64,000 nucleotides of DNA from Streptomyces koelreuteriae. GTDB taxonomy: Bacteria > Actinomycetota > Actinomycetes > Streptomycetales > Streptomycetaceae. Within the stretch, counting starts at the first letter, position 1. Every line of letters begins with the position of its first letter. This document shows, one piece after another, positions 49,367 to 60,648 of the stretch. The DNA is taken from the NCBI RefSeq assembly GCF_018604545.1, contig NZ_CP075896.1, positions 6,448,001 to 6,512,000 on the forward strand, given 5' to 3'. The notes under the pieces are model-generated. The model did not search any database and was not told the origin of the DNA. It saw only the letters and a program-made list of their open reading frames with translations. The translations under genes and the position numbers were made by a program.

Positions 49367-50711
49367 GCGCCCCAGCCCCGGACCCCGCCCCAGCTTCGGC
49401 CTCCGCCTCCACCTCAGCCTTCGCCCCCGCCTCCCCGGGCACCGGCCGCGTCTCCGGCAGCAGCGCGAAGCACCCCAGGCTGACCAGCGCGATCGCCGTC
49501 AGATACGCGGCCACGCCCCAGGGCACCCGCCCGCCCTGCTCGGCGAGCGCGGTCGCCACGATCGGCGTGAGCGCGCCCCCGAGGACGCCGCCGAGGTTGT
49601 AGCCGACGGCGGCGCCGGTGCAGCGCACCCGCGGCTCGTACAGCTCCGGCAGATACGCGGCGATCACGGCGAACATCGTGATGAACGAGAGCATCGCCCC
49701 CAGGAAGCCGAGGAACATCGGCAGCGGCCTGCCGGTGGCCAGGAACGCGACCATCGGGAACATCCACAGGGCGGCCGCCGCACACCCGGCCAGGCACATG
49801 GGGCGTCTGCCGTAGCGGTCCCCGAGCATCGCCACCAGCGGCGTGAGCGCGCCCTTCACGAGCACCGCGCCCATGATGCAGGTCAGCATGACGGTGCGGC
49901 TCACCCCGAGCCGTTCCGTGCCGTACGCGAGGGACCAGGTCGTCACGGCGTAGAAGATCGCGTAGCCGATCGCGAGGGCTCCGCCGGTCAGCAGGAGGAG
50001 GCGCCAGTGGTCGCGCAGGACCTCGGCGATCGGCACGCGCGCGTGGTCGTCGAGTTCGAGGAAGCTGGGGCTCTCGGGGAGTGACGAGCGCAGCCACAGC
50101 CCCACGAGCGCCAGCACGCCCGCCGCCCAGAACGGCACCCGCCATCCCCACGCGGCGAACTGCGCCTCGGACAGCGTCGCCGACAACCCCAGCACCACAC
50201 CGTTGGCGAGCAGGAACCCCACGGCGGGCCCGACCTGCGGGAAGCTCGACCACAGCCCCCGTCGCTCGGCGGGCGCGTGCTCCACCGTCAGCAGCACCGC
50301 CCCGCCCCACTCCCCGCCGAGCCCAAGCCCCTGCAGGAAGCGCAGCACCAGGAGCAGCAGGGGAGCGAGCACACCGATCGTGTCGTACGTGGGCACACAG
50401 CCGACCGCGACCGTGGAGGCGCCGGTGAGCAGCAGGGAGGCGACGAGGACCGGCCGTCGCCCGCGCCGGTCCCCGATGTGGCCGAACAGCACCGACCCCA
50501 GCGGACGCGCCACGAAGCCCACGCCGAACGTGGCGAAGGCGGCCAGTGTCCCGGCCACCGGCGAGAAGGTCGGGAAGAACAGCGGCCCCAGGATGAGGGC
50601 CGCCGCGGTCCCGTAGACGAAGAAGTCGTAGAACTCGATGGCCGTGCCGGCGAGCGAGGCGGCCGCGAGGCGCGGCATGGAGGGTGCCCTTACGGAGCGT
50701 ACGTCGTGCAT
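49356..50711 (-). CDS. MFS metabolite:H+ symporter (MHS family)
   Basis: A 451-residue symporter of the MHS group: GTAIEFYDFFVYGTAAALI in TM1, GHIGDRRGRRPVLVASLL in loop 2-3, and RFLQGLGLGGEWGGAVLLTVEHAPAERRGLWSSFPQVG. Relatives take up shikimate, alpha-ketoglutarate, proline or other carboxylates; the substrate here is unknown. The C-terminal tail is a run of Glu/Ala/Gly repeats (KAEVEAEAEAGAGSGAGA) ending at the stop codon, which overlaps the antiporter gene. GTG or ATG start near 50711. Confidence 0.9.
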   Translation of the reverse strand: MHDVRSVRAPSMPRLAAASLAGTAIEFYDFFVYGTAAALILGPLFFPTFSPVAGTLAAFATFGVGFVARPLGSVLFGHIGDRRGRRPVLVASLLLTGASTVAVGCVPTYDTIGVLAPLLLLVLRFLQGLGLGGEWGGAVLLTVEHAPAERRGLWSSFPQVGPAVGFLLANGVVLGLSATLSEAQFAAWGWRVPFWAAGVLALVGLWLRSSLPESPSFLELDDHARVPIAEVLRDHWRLLLLTGGALAIGYAIFYAVTTWSLAYGTERLGVSRTVMLTCIMGAVLVKGALTPLVAMLGDRYGRRPMCLAGCAAAALWMFPMVAFLATGRPLPMFLGFLGAMLSFITMFAVIAAYLPELYEPRVRCTGAAVGYNLGGVLGGALTPIVATALAEQGGRVPWGVAAYLTAIALVSLGCFALLPETRPVPGEAGAKAEVEAEAEAGAGSGAGAPTG

Positions 50712-50771
50712 GCCGCGTCAACTACCCACGGTGACGGCCGGTTACGGGGGCGCGCGGGGGCTCGGGGTCCT

Positions 50772-51818
50772 TCAGTAGGTGACCGTGATGCGCCTCTCCG
50801 GTCCGTCCACGCGCACGATTCCCCCGTACGGGATCACCAGTTGCGGATCGGTGTGCCCGAAGTCCACGTCGAAGACGATCGTGGTGTCGGGAGCGTAGGC
50901 CCGCATGGCGCGCAGGACGGCCTCGCGCTGGTCGGAGGCGTAACGAGCGGCCTCCTCCGGGGTGTTGGGACGTTCGAAGAACCAGGTCTTCGGACGGCCC
51001 ATCAGCAGCGCCGGGAAGCGCTGGAGCAGCCCGCGCTCGCCCATGTTGCGCAGGGTGCTGAAGACCTCCGCGGCGCTCGGCATGTCCTCCGAGGTCTCCA
51101 GCAGCAGCACCCCGCCGTCGTACTCGGACGGGTCGCGCGCGATCTCGCGGTCGGCCATCAGCAGCCACCCGAGGATCTCCAGGCACCCGCCCCAACTGCG
51201 GCCCTCCACCACCCGGTCGGCGTTGAACCAGGTCCAGCCGGTCCCGGGCCGGGTCTCCGGCTCGGCGTCGAAGGTCGCCGGATCCGCCCAGTCCCGGTCG
51301 AGGTCACGCCACCGTTCGGCGGGCTGCAGCTCGTACGGGCCGGAGGTGAACAGGGCCGCCCGCAGGGAGTCGGCGGTCTGCGGGTGCAGGGCACCGGGAC
51401 GGCCCAGCTCGACCATGACGCTCCCGCCGTGGTAGCCGACGATGCCGCTGTTGCGCAGGAACGCGAGCAGGTTGGTGTTGTCGCTCATCCCGAAGAAGGG
51501 CTTCGGGTTCGCCCGGATCAACTCCCGGTCCAGCAGCGGCAGCACGGTGATCTGGTCGTCCCCGCCGATCGACGCGATGACCGCCTTGATGTCCGGGTCG
51601 GCGAAGGCGGCGTGGATGTCGTCGGCCCGCTCCCGGGGCGTCGAGCCCATCCTGCGCGTCGCCGGATACTCCACCGGCTCCAGCCCGAACTCCTTGCGCA
51701 GCCGCTCCAGCCCCAGCTCGTAGGGGAGCGGGAAGAGCCCCGGCAGGCCGGAGGAGGGGGAGATCACGGCGATACGGTCACCGGGCGAGGGCTTGGGCGG
51801 ATAGGCAAGGCTCGTCAT
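50772..51818 (-). CDS. S66 family peptidase (LD-carboxypeptidase/MccF-like)
   Basis: A 348-residue serine peptidase. The nucleophile is Ser112 in FGMSDNTNLL, after IGGDDQITVLPLLD. The remaining triad comes from Glu in LLLETSED and His in VDFGHTDPQLVIPYGG. Family S66 contains LdcA (murein tetrapeptide recycling) and MccF (microcin C7 self-immunity by amide cleavage). The long middle insert with AERWRDLDRDW and WNADRVVEGRSWGGCLEIL is closer to MccF-like members. No signal peptide, so it acts in the cytosol. ATG at 51818. Divergent from aroQ. Confidence 0.88.
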   Translation of the reverse strand: MTSLAYPPKPSPGDRIAVISPSSGLPGLFPLPYELGLERLRKEFGLEPVEYPATRRMGSTPRERADDIHAAFADPDIKAVIASIGGDDQITVLPLLDRELIRANPKPFFGMSDNTNLLAFLRNSGIVGYHGGSVMVELGRPGALHPQTADSLRAALFTSGPYELQPAERWRDLDRDWADPATFDAEPETRPGTGWTWFNADRVVEGRSWGGCLEILGWLLMADREIARDPSEYDGGVLLLETSEDMPSAAEVFSTLRNMGERGLLQRFPALLMGRPKTWFFERPNTPEEAARYASDQREAVLRAMRAYAPDTTIVFDVDFGHTDPQLVIPYGGIVRVDGPERRITVTY

Positions 51819-51877
51819 GCCGGGAGGCTACGGCCCGGCGCGCTGTCGGCGCACCGTGATAAACCGGGTCCGAGCAG

Positions 51878-51913
51878 CGGTCCGTCACGGGCCGCCCGAC
51901 CCTGAACGGACCG
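51878..51913 (+). promoter_or_regulatory. inverted repeat touching the aroQ ribosome-binding site
   Basis: CGGTCCGT (51878-51885) can pair with ACGGACCG (51906-51913), and the second arm runs into the GGAGG (51913-51917) of aroQ. A hairpin here could weaken aroQ translation. Confidence 0.4.
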
Positions 51914-51921
51914 GAGGAACC

Positions 51922-52395
51922 GTGCCCCGCACCCTGGCCCACGCCCCGATCATGATCCTCAACGGCCCCAATCTGAACCTGCTCGGCCAGCGTCAGCCGG
52001 AGATCTACGGCTCGGACACACTCGCCGACGTGGAGGCCCTCTGCGCCAAGGCGGCGGCCGCGCACGGCGGCACGGTCGACTTCCGCCAGTCCAACCACGA
52101 GGGCGAGCTGGTGGACTGGATCCACGAGGCGCGGCTGAACCACTGCGGCATCGTGATCAACCCGGGTGCCTACTCGCACACCTCCGTCGCCATCCTGGAC
52201 GCCCTCAACACCTGTGACGACCTGCCGGTGTTGGAGGTCCACATCTCCAACATCCACAAGCGCGAGTCGTTCCGGCACCACTCCTACGTCTCGCTGCGCG
52301 CCGACGGGGTCATCGCGGGCTGCGGGGTGCAGGGCTATGTGTTCGGGGTGGAGCGCGTCGCGGCGCTGGCGGGGGCGGGGCAGGCGGACGCCTAG
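51922..52395 (+). CDS. aroQ: type II 3-dehydroquinate dehydratase
   Basis: A 157-residue flavodoxin-like dodecameric enzyme for the third step of the shikimate pathway. The active site is ILNGPNLNLLGQRQPEIYG with the catalytic Arg/Tyr (about residues 24 and 29), HEGELVDWIHEA, INPGAYSHTSVAILDAL, and EVHISNIHKRE with the acid-base His. GTG at 51922 with GGAGG upstream, giving the same length as the well-studied Streptomyces enzyme. It is alone here, away from the other aro genes. Confidence 0.97.
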   Translation: MPRTLAHAPIMILNGPNLNLLGQRQPEIYGSDTLADVEALCAKAAAAHGGTVDFRQSNHEGELVDWIHEARLNHCGIVINPGAYSHTSVAILDALNTCDDLPVLEVHISNIHKRESFRHHSYVSLRADGVIAGCGVQGYVFGVERVAALAGAGQADA

Positions 52396-52466
52396 ACCCT
52401 GCCCGCGTTGCGCGAGGTAAGCCCCGACGGCCATGGCAAGCGCCCCTTACACAGGGCTCGCCCCGC

Positions 52467-53219
52467 CTATAGCCGCCCCGCCTCCACGATCCGCCGCAGG
52501 AAGCGCCGCGTGCGCTCCTGCCGCGGTTCCCCGAAGACCTGCTCGGCGGTGCCGCGTTCCAGCACCACGCCGCCCTCCAGGAAGCACACCTGGTCGGCGA
52601 CCTCCCGCGCGAAGCCCATCTCGTGCGTGGCCAGCACCATGGTCATGCCCTCGCCCTTCAGATCGCGGACGACGGTGAGGACCTCGCCCACCAGCTCGGG
52701 ATCGAGGGCCGCGGTGATCTCATCCAGCAGAAGGAGCCGGGGGCGTACGGCCAGGGCGCGCACGATCGCCACCCGCTGCTGCTGGCCGCCGCTCAGCCGG
52801 TCCGGGTACTCGCCCGCCTTGCCGTCCAGCCCCAGCCGCTCCAGCAGCTCACGCGCGCGTGCCTCGGCCTTGGCGCGGGGCAGGCCGTGCACCCGGCGCG
52901 GAGCGAGCGTGATGTTCTCCAGCACCGTCATGTGCGGAAAGAGGTTGTACGACTGGAAGACCACGCCGATCCGGCGGCGCACGGCGTCCTGGTCGACGCG
53001 CGGGTCGGTGATCTCCTCCTCGTCCAGCCAGATCGCCCCGTCGTCGATCTCTTCCAGCAGGTTCGCGCACCGCAGCAGCGTGGACTTGCCGGAGCCGGAG
53101 GCGCCGATCAACGCGGTCACCGTGTGCGGGGCGACCTCCAGGTCGACGTCCCGCAGGACGACCGAGCCGCCGAAGGTCTTGCGGACGGACTCCATGCGCA
53201 GCACGGGCGTCTCGCTCAT
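52467..53219 (-). CDS. polar amino acid ABC transporter, ATP-binding protein
   Basis: A 250-residue ATPase of the GlnQ/PAAT group: Walker A GASGSGKSTLLRCANLLE, Q-loop VVFQSYNLFPHMTVLENIT, signature DRLSGGQQQRVAIVRAL, Walker B LLLLDEITAALDPELVGEVL and ATHEMGFAREVAD. The Asn-Leu-Leu-Glu after Walker A is typical for amino acid importers. The ATG overlaps the permease stop (ATGA). Third gene of the binding-protein/permease/ATPase operon. Confidence 0.95.
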   Translation of the reverse strand: MSETPVLRMESVRKTFGGSVVLRDVDLEVAPHTVTALIGASGSGKSTLLRCANLLEEIDDGAIWLDEEEITDPRVDQDAVRRRIGVVFQSYNLFPHMTVLENITLAPRRVHGLPRAKAEARARELLERLGLDGKAGEYPDRLSGGQQQRVAIVRALAVRPRLLLLDEITAALDPELVGEVLTVVRDLKGEGMTMVLATHEMGFAREVADQVCFLEGGVVLERGTAEQVFGEPRQERTRRFLRRIVEAGRL

Positions 53220-54121
53220 GTGGTTCCTCCCTGGGCCCGCCGGCGGTCCATCCGTGCCGTCACCCAGTCCGTGAAGCGGGTCATGGGGATGGTCAGCGCG
53301 ACGAAGACCAGCCCCGCGACGATGTACGGCGTGTAGTTGAGGCTGCGGCCCACGATGATGTCGGCGGCCCGTACGGCGTCCACCGCACCGCCGATCGAGA
53401 CCAGCCCGGTGTCCTTCTGGAGCGACACCAGGTCGTTCAGCAGCGGCGGCACCTGGCGGCGTACCGCCTGCGGCAGCACCACGTGGCGCAGCGCCTGCCG
53501 GTTGCTGAGCCCGAGCGAGCGGGCCGCGGCGCGCTGCGAGGGGTGCACGGACTCGATGCCGGCGCGGAACACCTCGGCGACGTACGCCGAGTACGTCAGG
53601 GTGAGCGCGGTGCCGCCGAGGAGCACCGGGTCGACGGTCACTCCCTGGAGCCGCAGCGCGGGAAGGCCGAGGACCACGATCATCAGGTTGATGATGAGCG
53701 GCAGCCCCCGGAAGAAGTCCGTGTAGGCGGCGGCCAGGAAGCGCAGCGGGAAGAACACCGGGCCGCGCAGCGTCCGTGCGACGGCGATCAGCATGCCGAG
53801 GACGAGCACCGCGGCACCGCAGATCAGCAGCAGCCGGACGTTCAGCCACAGCCCTTCGAGGACCTTCGGGAACGCCTCGCGCGCGTACCCCCAGTCGAAG
53901 AAGGTCTCCTTGGTGCGCGGCCAGCCCGGGGCGTTGACGACGACCAGGTAGAGAACCACTCCGGTGACCAGGGTCGAGAGCGCGCCGATCGCGGTGGCAC
54001 GCCGGGCCCGGGCCCGCTTGTAGCGCTCACGGTCCAGGCGCCGCTGCGAGGGGACGTAGCCGCCGTCCTGCTCCTCGCGCTCGGCGGAGCCCTCCGCCGC
54101 CTGCGCCTTGTCCACCGTCAC
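53216..54121 (-). CDS. polar amino acid ABC transporter, permease
   Basis: A 301-residue permease of the HisMQ/PAAT type. After a charged 45-residue N-terminus and one span (TAIGALSTLVTGVVLYLVVV), the core has about five spans with FEGLW-like VLEGLWLNVRLLLICGAAVLVLGM and the EAA loop VHPSQRAAARSLGLSNRQALRHVVLPQAVRRQVPPLLNDL. GTG at 54121 overlaps the binding-protein stop (GTGA), which fixes the start. It probably forms a homodimer, since only one permease gene is present. Confidence 0.94.
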   Translation of the reverse strand: MTVDKAQAAEGSAEREEQDGGYVPSQRRLDRERYKRARARRATAIGALSTLVTGVVLYLVVVNAPGWPRTKETFFDWGYAREAFPKVLEGLWLNVRLLLICGAAVLVLGMLIAVARTLRGPVFFPLRFLAAAYTDFFRGLPLIINLMIVVLGLPALRLQGVTVDPVLLGGTALTLTYSAYVAEVFRAGIESVHPSQRAAARSLGLSNRQALRHVVLPQAVRRQVPPLLNDLVSLQKDTGLVSIGGAVDAVRAADIIVGRSLNYTPYIVAGLVFVALTIPMTRFTDWVTARMDRRRAQGGTT

Positions 54122-54990
54122 TTGAGCACCGGAGCGTCGACGGCGTCCGACAGCCACTTCTGCTCGAGCTCGGCGAGCGTGCCGTCCTCGCGCAGCGCGT
54201 CCACGGCCCGCGAGACGCAGGGGGTGAGCGCGCTGCCCTTGTCGAGCACGAGACCGAACTGCTCCGGCGTGCCGCCCTGGTTCTCGAACTGGCCGACGAT
54301 CCTCGCGTCCGTGATCTCGGCCCCGGTGATGTAGAAGGCCGTCGGCAGGTCCACGACGATGGCGCCGACCTGGCCGTTCTTCAGCGCGGACTTGGCCTGG
54401 TCGTTCTTGGCGTAGACGGCCGCCGCCTGATTCGGCTTCACCACGTCGTCGATGTAGTCGAGGCTGGTGGTGCCGACCTGGGCGCCCAGCTTCACGTCCT
54501 TCAGGTCGGCGATGCTCTTCGCCTTCGCGGCCTTGGAGCCCTTCAGCGCGACGACGGTCTGGCGCACGTCGTAGTAGCCGGAGGAGAAGTCCACGGCCTT
54601 CCTGCGCTCCTCGCTGACGGACACCTGGTTGATGTCGAAGTCGAAGGTCTTCTCGCCGGGCGCGAAGGCCTTGTTGAAGGGAACGGTCTGCCAGGTGACC
54701 TTGTCCTTGCCGTACCCGAGATGCTCGGCGACGGCGTACGCGACCGCCGACTCGAAGCCCTTGCCGCCGGCCGGGTCGTCATCCTTGAACCAGGGCTCGT
54801 AGGCGGGTTCGTCGGTCGCGATGGTCAGCCTGCCCGAGTTCTCGGTGGCCAACTTGCCCTTCTCACAGGTGTTTCCGCCGGACGCCGACGGCCGGTCCGA
54901 TGCCTCCGGCTGCGGGGCACAGCTCACGGCGGCGGCGAGGAGGACGACGACGGCGGCAGCGCGGCGCAGGGCACGCGGGGCAGGATGCAT
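54118..54990 (-). CDS. polar amino acid ABC transporter, substrate-binding lipoprotein
   Basis: A 290-residue binding protein with a lipoprotein signal (hydrophobic AAAVVVLLAAAVS, then Cys 24, AVSC lipobox). The SBP_bac_3 fold is shown by GRLTIATDEPAYEPWFKDDDPAGGKGFESAVAYAVAEHLG, FDFDINQVSVSEERRKAVDFSSGYYDVRQTVVALKGSKA and GAIVVDLPTAFYITG. It should capture a polar amino acid outside the membrane. ATG at 54990. First gene of the operon; the 292 bp upstream hold no promoter I can support. Confidence 0.94.
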   Translation of the reverse strand: MHPAPRALRRAAAVVVLLAAAVSCAPQPEASDRPSASGGNTCEKGKLATENSGRLTIATDEPAYEPWFKDDDPAGGKGFESAVAYAVAEHLGYGKDKVTWQTVPFNKAFAPGEKTFDFDINQVSVSEERRKAVDFSSGYYDVRQTVVALKGSKAAKAKSIADLKDVKLGAQVGTTSLDYIDDVVKPNQAAAVYAKNDQAKSALKNGQVGAIVVDLPTAFYITGAEITDARIVGQFENQGGTPEQFGLVLDKGSALTPCVSRAVDALREDGTLAELEQKWLSDAVDAPVLK

Positions 54991-55282
54991 GGCGGGAGAT
55001 TGGCAGCCGACGGACCCGTTTGTCGAGGTCACGACGACATGTTCCGCATGGTGGGAACGGGTGTTGCAATCTTGTGAACAGCCGGGGCCGCCGGCCGAGG
55101 GCGGGGATCGACAGGCCGGCGGCCCATCCGCCCAGGAGCCGTCATCCTGCGCGGGGCTCCTCCCAGTTGACCGCCCGACCAGGGGCGAGGGGAGCGCATG
55201 TACGGCACCGGCGTGTGCGAACGATTCACACGGGGCGCGTGCGCGGCTCACCACCCGCCACGCATGCGCCCCGCGTGAGCGG

Positions 55283-55939
55283 TCACCACCCGCGCGCGTG
55301 CCACTCCGGAAGCTGCGGGCGCTCCGTGCCCAGCGTCGTGTCGTTGCCGTGCCCCGGGTAGACCCAGGTCTCGTCCGGGAGGACGTCGAAGATCCTGGTC
55401 TCCACATCGTGGAGGAGGCTGGCGAACGCCTCGGGGTCCTTGTGGGTGTTGCCCACACCGCCGGGGAACAGGCAGTCCCCGGTGAACACATGGGGATGCC
55501 CGTGCGGGTCGTCGTAGACGAGGGCGATCGAGCCGGGCGTGTGCCCGACCAGGTGGCGCGCGGTGAGTTCCACGCGCCCCACCCGGACGGTGTCGCCGTC
55601 GTCGACCAGGACATCGGTCCGTACGGGGATGCCGTCGGCGTCGTCCCGGCCCGCGTACGTGCGGGCGCCGGTGGCGGCCACGACCTCGGCGAGCGCCTGC
55701 CAGTGGTCGCCGTGCTGGTGGGTGGTGACGACGGACGCGATGCCGTCGCCACCGATCATGCCGAGCAGGGTCTCCGCCTCGTTCGCGGCGTCGATCAGCA
55801 ACTGCTCGTCCGTGGCCCTGCAGCGCAGCAGATAGGCGTTGTTGTTCATCGGGCCGACCGCGATCTTGGTGATCATCAGGTCCTTGAGCTCGTGCACGTC
55901 GGCGGGCCCGCCGACCGTCACCTCTCCGCTGTACGTCAT
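55283..55939 (-). CDS. MBL-fold metallo-hydrolase (glyoxalase II-like)
   Basis: A 218-residue metallo-beta-lactamase-fold hydrolase. Metal ligands: THQHGDHWQALAEV (HxHxDH, about residues 72-77), GHTPGSIALVYDD, TGDCLFPGGVG (bridging Asp) and YPGHGNDTTLG. This is the glyoxalase II/thiolesterase group; in mycothiol-using bacteria the thioester is probably mycothiol-linked. ATG at 55939. A TAGGCT hexamer ends about 7 bp before the ATG. The next gene on the strand, upstream, is a mycothiol-dependent isomerase-family gene, 35 nt away. Confidence 0.9.
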   Translation of the reverse strand: MTYSGEVTVGGPADVHELKDLMITKIAVGPMNNNAYLLRCRATDEQLLIDAANEAETLLGMIGGDGIASVVTTHQHGDHWQALAEVVAATGARTYAGRDDADGIPVRTDVLVDDGDTVRVGRVELTARHLVGHTPGSIALVYDDPHGHPHVFTGDCLFPGGVGNTHKDPEAFASLLHDVETRIFDVLPDETWVYPGHGNDTTLGTERPQLPEWHARGW

Positions 55940-55974
55940 GTCCGCCAGCCTATAGCGGGGGAGCGGCCCGGGTC

Positions 55975-56664
55975 CTAGAGCGGGGGCAGCGCCGGAAGCG
56001 GGCCGCCGGCCGTCTCCAGCGCGGATCCGGCTCGGCGTCCGGCGAGCCAGCCCAGCAGATCGGCCGGGGGACCGGTGACGGTCACCTCGGGTCCGTCGCC
56101 GGCCTCCCGTCCCGTGCTCCACGCGCGCGTGCCGTCCGTGACGCGTGTGGGCGGTACGTCGGGATGCCCGGCGAACCGGTCGGCCAGGAAAACGATCTCC
56201 CGCTCGGTGAACTCCGCCGGCAGATCCTCCAGCTCGTACCCGATCCCCAGGTCCACGTGGTGCAGCTCCACCTCCACCCAGCGCCGGAACGGCACCCGGG
56301 ACGCGGAGTCCGTGACCCCGCCCCGCAGCTCCACCGTGCGCGACCAGTCCGCCGGAGCGGCCCCGGTCCCCTGGAAGCGGGCCGCGCTCTCGCGCAGGTC
56401 GGCGAGCTGGACGTCGAGGGCGCGCGGGGCGTCCCGCTCGATGTCGGCGTCCCGGGCCTCGCCGGAGACGTACATGGGACGCCCCTCGAGGACGTTCACG
56501 AGGGCGTCCGCGTTGCGGGCGAGGTGGGCGATGACATGGCCACGGGTCCAGCCGGGAAGCCGTGACGGCTGCGTCACAGACGCGTTGTCCAGTTTGCCGA
56601 CTGCGATGAGCAGCCGTTCCGTGGCGTCCTGTACAGATGCCAGGTCATGACCGTGATCAATCAT
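55975..56664 (-). CDS. maleylpyruvate isomerase family mycothiol-dependent enzyme
   Basis: A 229-residue DinB-fold protein: SRLPGWTRGHVIAHLARNADALVNVLEG carries the first metal His and the family signature, and RRWVEVELHHVDLGIGYELEDLP the HxxxD-type remaining ligands. Members use mycothiol as thiol cofactor for isomerisation or detoxification. A TTCACC-17-TAGGGT promoter-like pair lies upstream with the -10 ending 7 bp before the ATG at 56664. Probably co-transcribed with the MBL-fold gene. Confidence 0.88.
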   Translation of the reverse strand: MIDHGHDLASVQDATERLLIAVGKLDNASVTQPSRLPGWTRGHVIAHLARNADALVNVLEGRPMYVSGEARDADIERDAPRALDVQLADLRESAARFQGTGAAPADWSRTVELRGGVTDSASRVPFRRWVEVELHHVDLGIGYELEDLPAEFTEREIVFLADRFAGHPDVPPTRVTDGTRAWSTGREAGDGPEVTVTGPPADLLGWLAGRRAGSALETAGGPLPALPPL

Positions 56665-56808
56665 GGTGCTGACCCTAGCCCCGCCACACCTTCGGGTGAA
56701 GGTGGTGAACGAGTGCCGTAAATCGAATGCACGTGCTATAGGGTCGGACGTGATGTCGGGCATGCTGGAGAGCCGGGGTTTGTTGGCAACCCGTGAATCC
56801 GACCGGCG

Positions 56809-56831
56809 TTGTCAGTGGCTCCCCCTAGTCT
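56809..56831 (+). promoter_or_regulatory. RecA/LexA-independent DNA-damage promoter (RecA-NDp) of uvrA
   Basis: TTGTCAGTG (56809-56817), 8 nt, TAGTCT (56826-56831), a full match to tTGTCRgtg-N8-TAnnnT. Predicted transcript start near 56838, about 50 nt before the uvrA GTG, so unlike uvrB this mRNA has a leader. Confidence 0.87.
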
Positions 56832-56887
56832 GAGAAAAGACGGGGGCCCCGCCCCTGTCACTTCTCTCAAGAAAGGTGCGGACCGGC

Positions 56888-59878
<2,991 letters not shown>

Positions 59879-59888
59879 GGACAGAGCT

Positions 59889-59968
59889 CAGGACCGCGCC
59901 GAGGCGCTGTGCGCCCACGGGATCATCGGTGACGATCTCCCGTGGGGCACAGCGCCTCGGCTGTCCTG
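59889..59968 (+). terminator. long imperfect hairpin after uvrA, probable terminator
   Basis: CCGAGGCGCTGTGCGCCCAC (from 59899) pairs with GTGGGGCACAGCGCCTCGG (59943-59961), extended outward by CAGGAC/GTCCTG. About 30 base pairs with one or two mismatches. It separates uvrA from the convergent yceI-like gene and could stop both. Confidence 0.75.
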
Positions 59969-59983
59969 AAGTCGTTCAGTCGT

Positions 59984-60547
59984 TCAGTCGTTCTTCGGCT
60001 CCACGAACTGCATATCGAGCTGGATCTTCACCACTTCCCCGAGCAGCCCCGGAGCGAAGTCGAGCCCGAACTCACTGCGCCGGATCTCCCCCGTCGCCTC
60101 GAACCCGGCATGCCGGCTGCCGTCCATGGGCACCTCGACCAGCCCGCCGAACTCCACGTCGAGCGTCACCGGCCGGGTCACCCCGCCGATCGTCAGCTCA
60201 CCCTCCATCGTCCAGTCCTCGCCCTCACCCGACACCCGCGTCGAGCGGTACGTCATCGTCGGGCGCTTCGCGACATCGAGCAGGTCGGAGGCGCGTACAT
60301 GGGCGTCCCGGTCGGCGTTGCCGGTGTTGATCGAGGCCAGGTCGACGGTCGCGGAGACCCGCACGTCCTCGATCCGTTCCCCGATAAACAGTTCGGCCTC
60401 CAACCGCTCGAAACGCCCTTGCACCTTGGCGATGCCCAGGTGACGGATGGTGAAGTTCACGGAGGAGTGGAACGGGTCCAGAGCCCAGGTCCCCGGAGCC
60501 AGCGGCAGGGCGGTGGCGGCAGCGGCGTCAGCGATGTCGTTCGTCAT
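59984..60547 (-). CDS. YceI family lipid-binding-like protein
   Basis: A 187-residue beta-barrel protein: PGTWALDPFHSSVNFTIRHLGIAKVQGRFERLEAELFIGE, then VDLASINTGNADRDAHVRASDLLDVAKRPTMTYRSTRV and LTIGGVTRPVTLDVEFGG. YceI folds like lipocalins and binds polyisoprenoids. No signal peptide here, so it is cytosolic. ATG at 60547 with GGTGGAG; an upstream ATG at 60556 adds three residues. Divergent from the MmyB-like regulator, which probably controls it. Confidence 0.9.
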   Translation of the reverse strand: MTNDIADAAAATALPLAPGTWALDPFHSSVNFTIRHLGIAKVQGRFERLEAELFIGERIEDVRVSATVDLASINTGNADRDAHVRASDLLDVAKRPTMTYRSTRVSGEGEDWTMEGELTIGGVTRPVTLDVEFGGLVEVPMDGSRHAGFEATGEIRRSEFGLDFAPGLLGEVVKIQLDMQFVEPKND

Positions 60548-60648
60548 GTGCTCCACCCTGAGGGCCGGGCGGCCGGGGAGGGAGACCGTCCGGAGCCTGG
60601 TAGTGGCAGGGCCACGATCCGCGCCCGCGCGCGCTGTACGTTCGGCGG

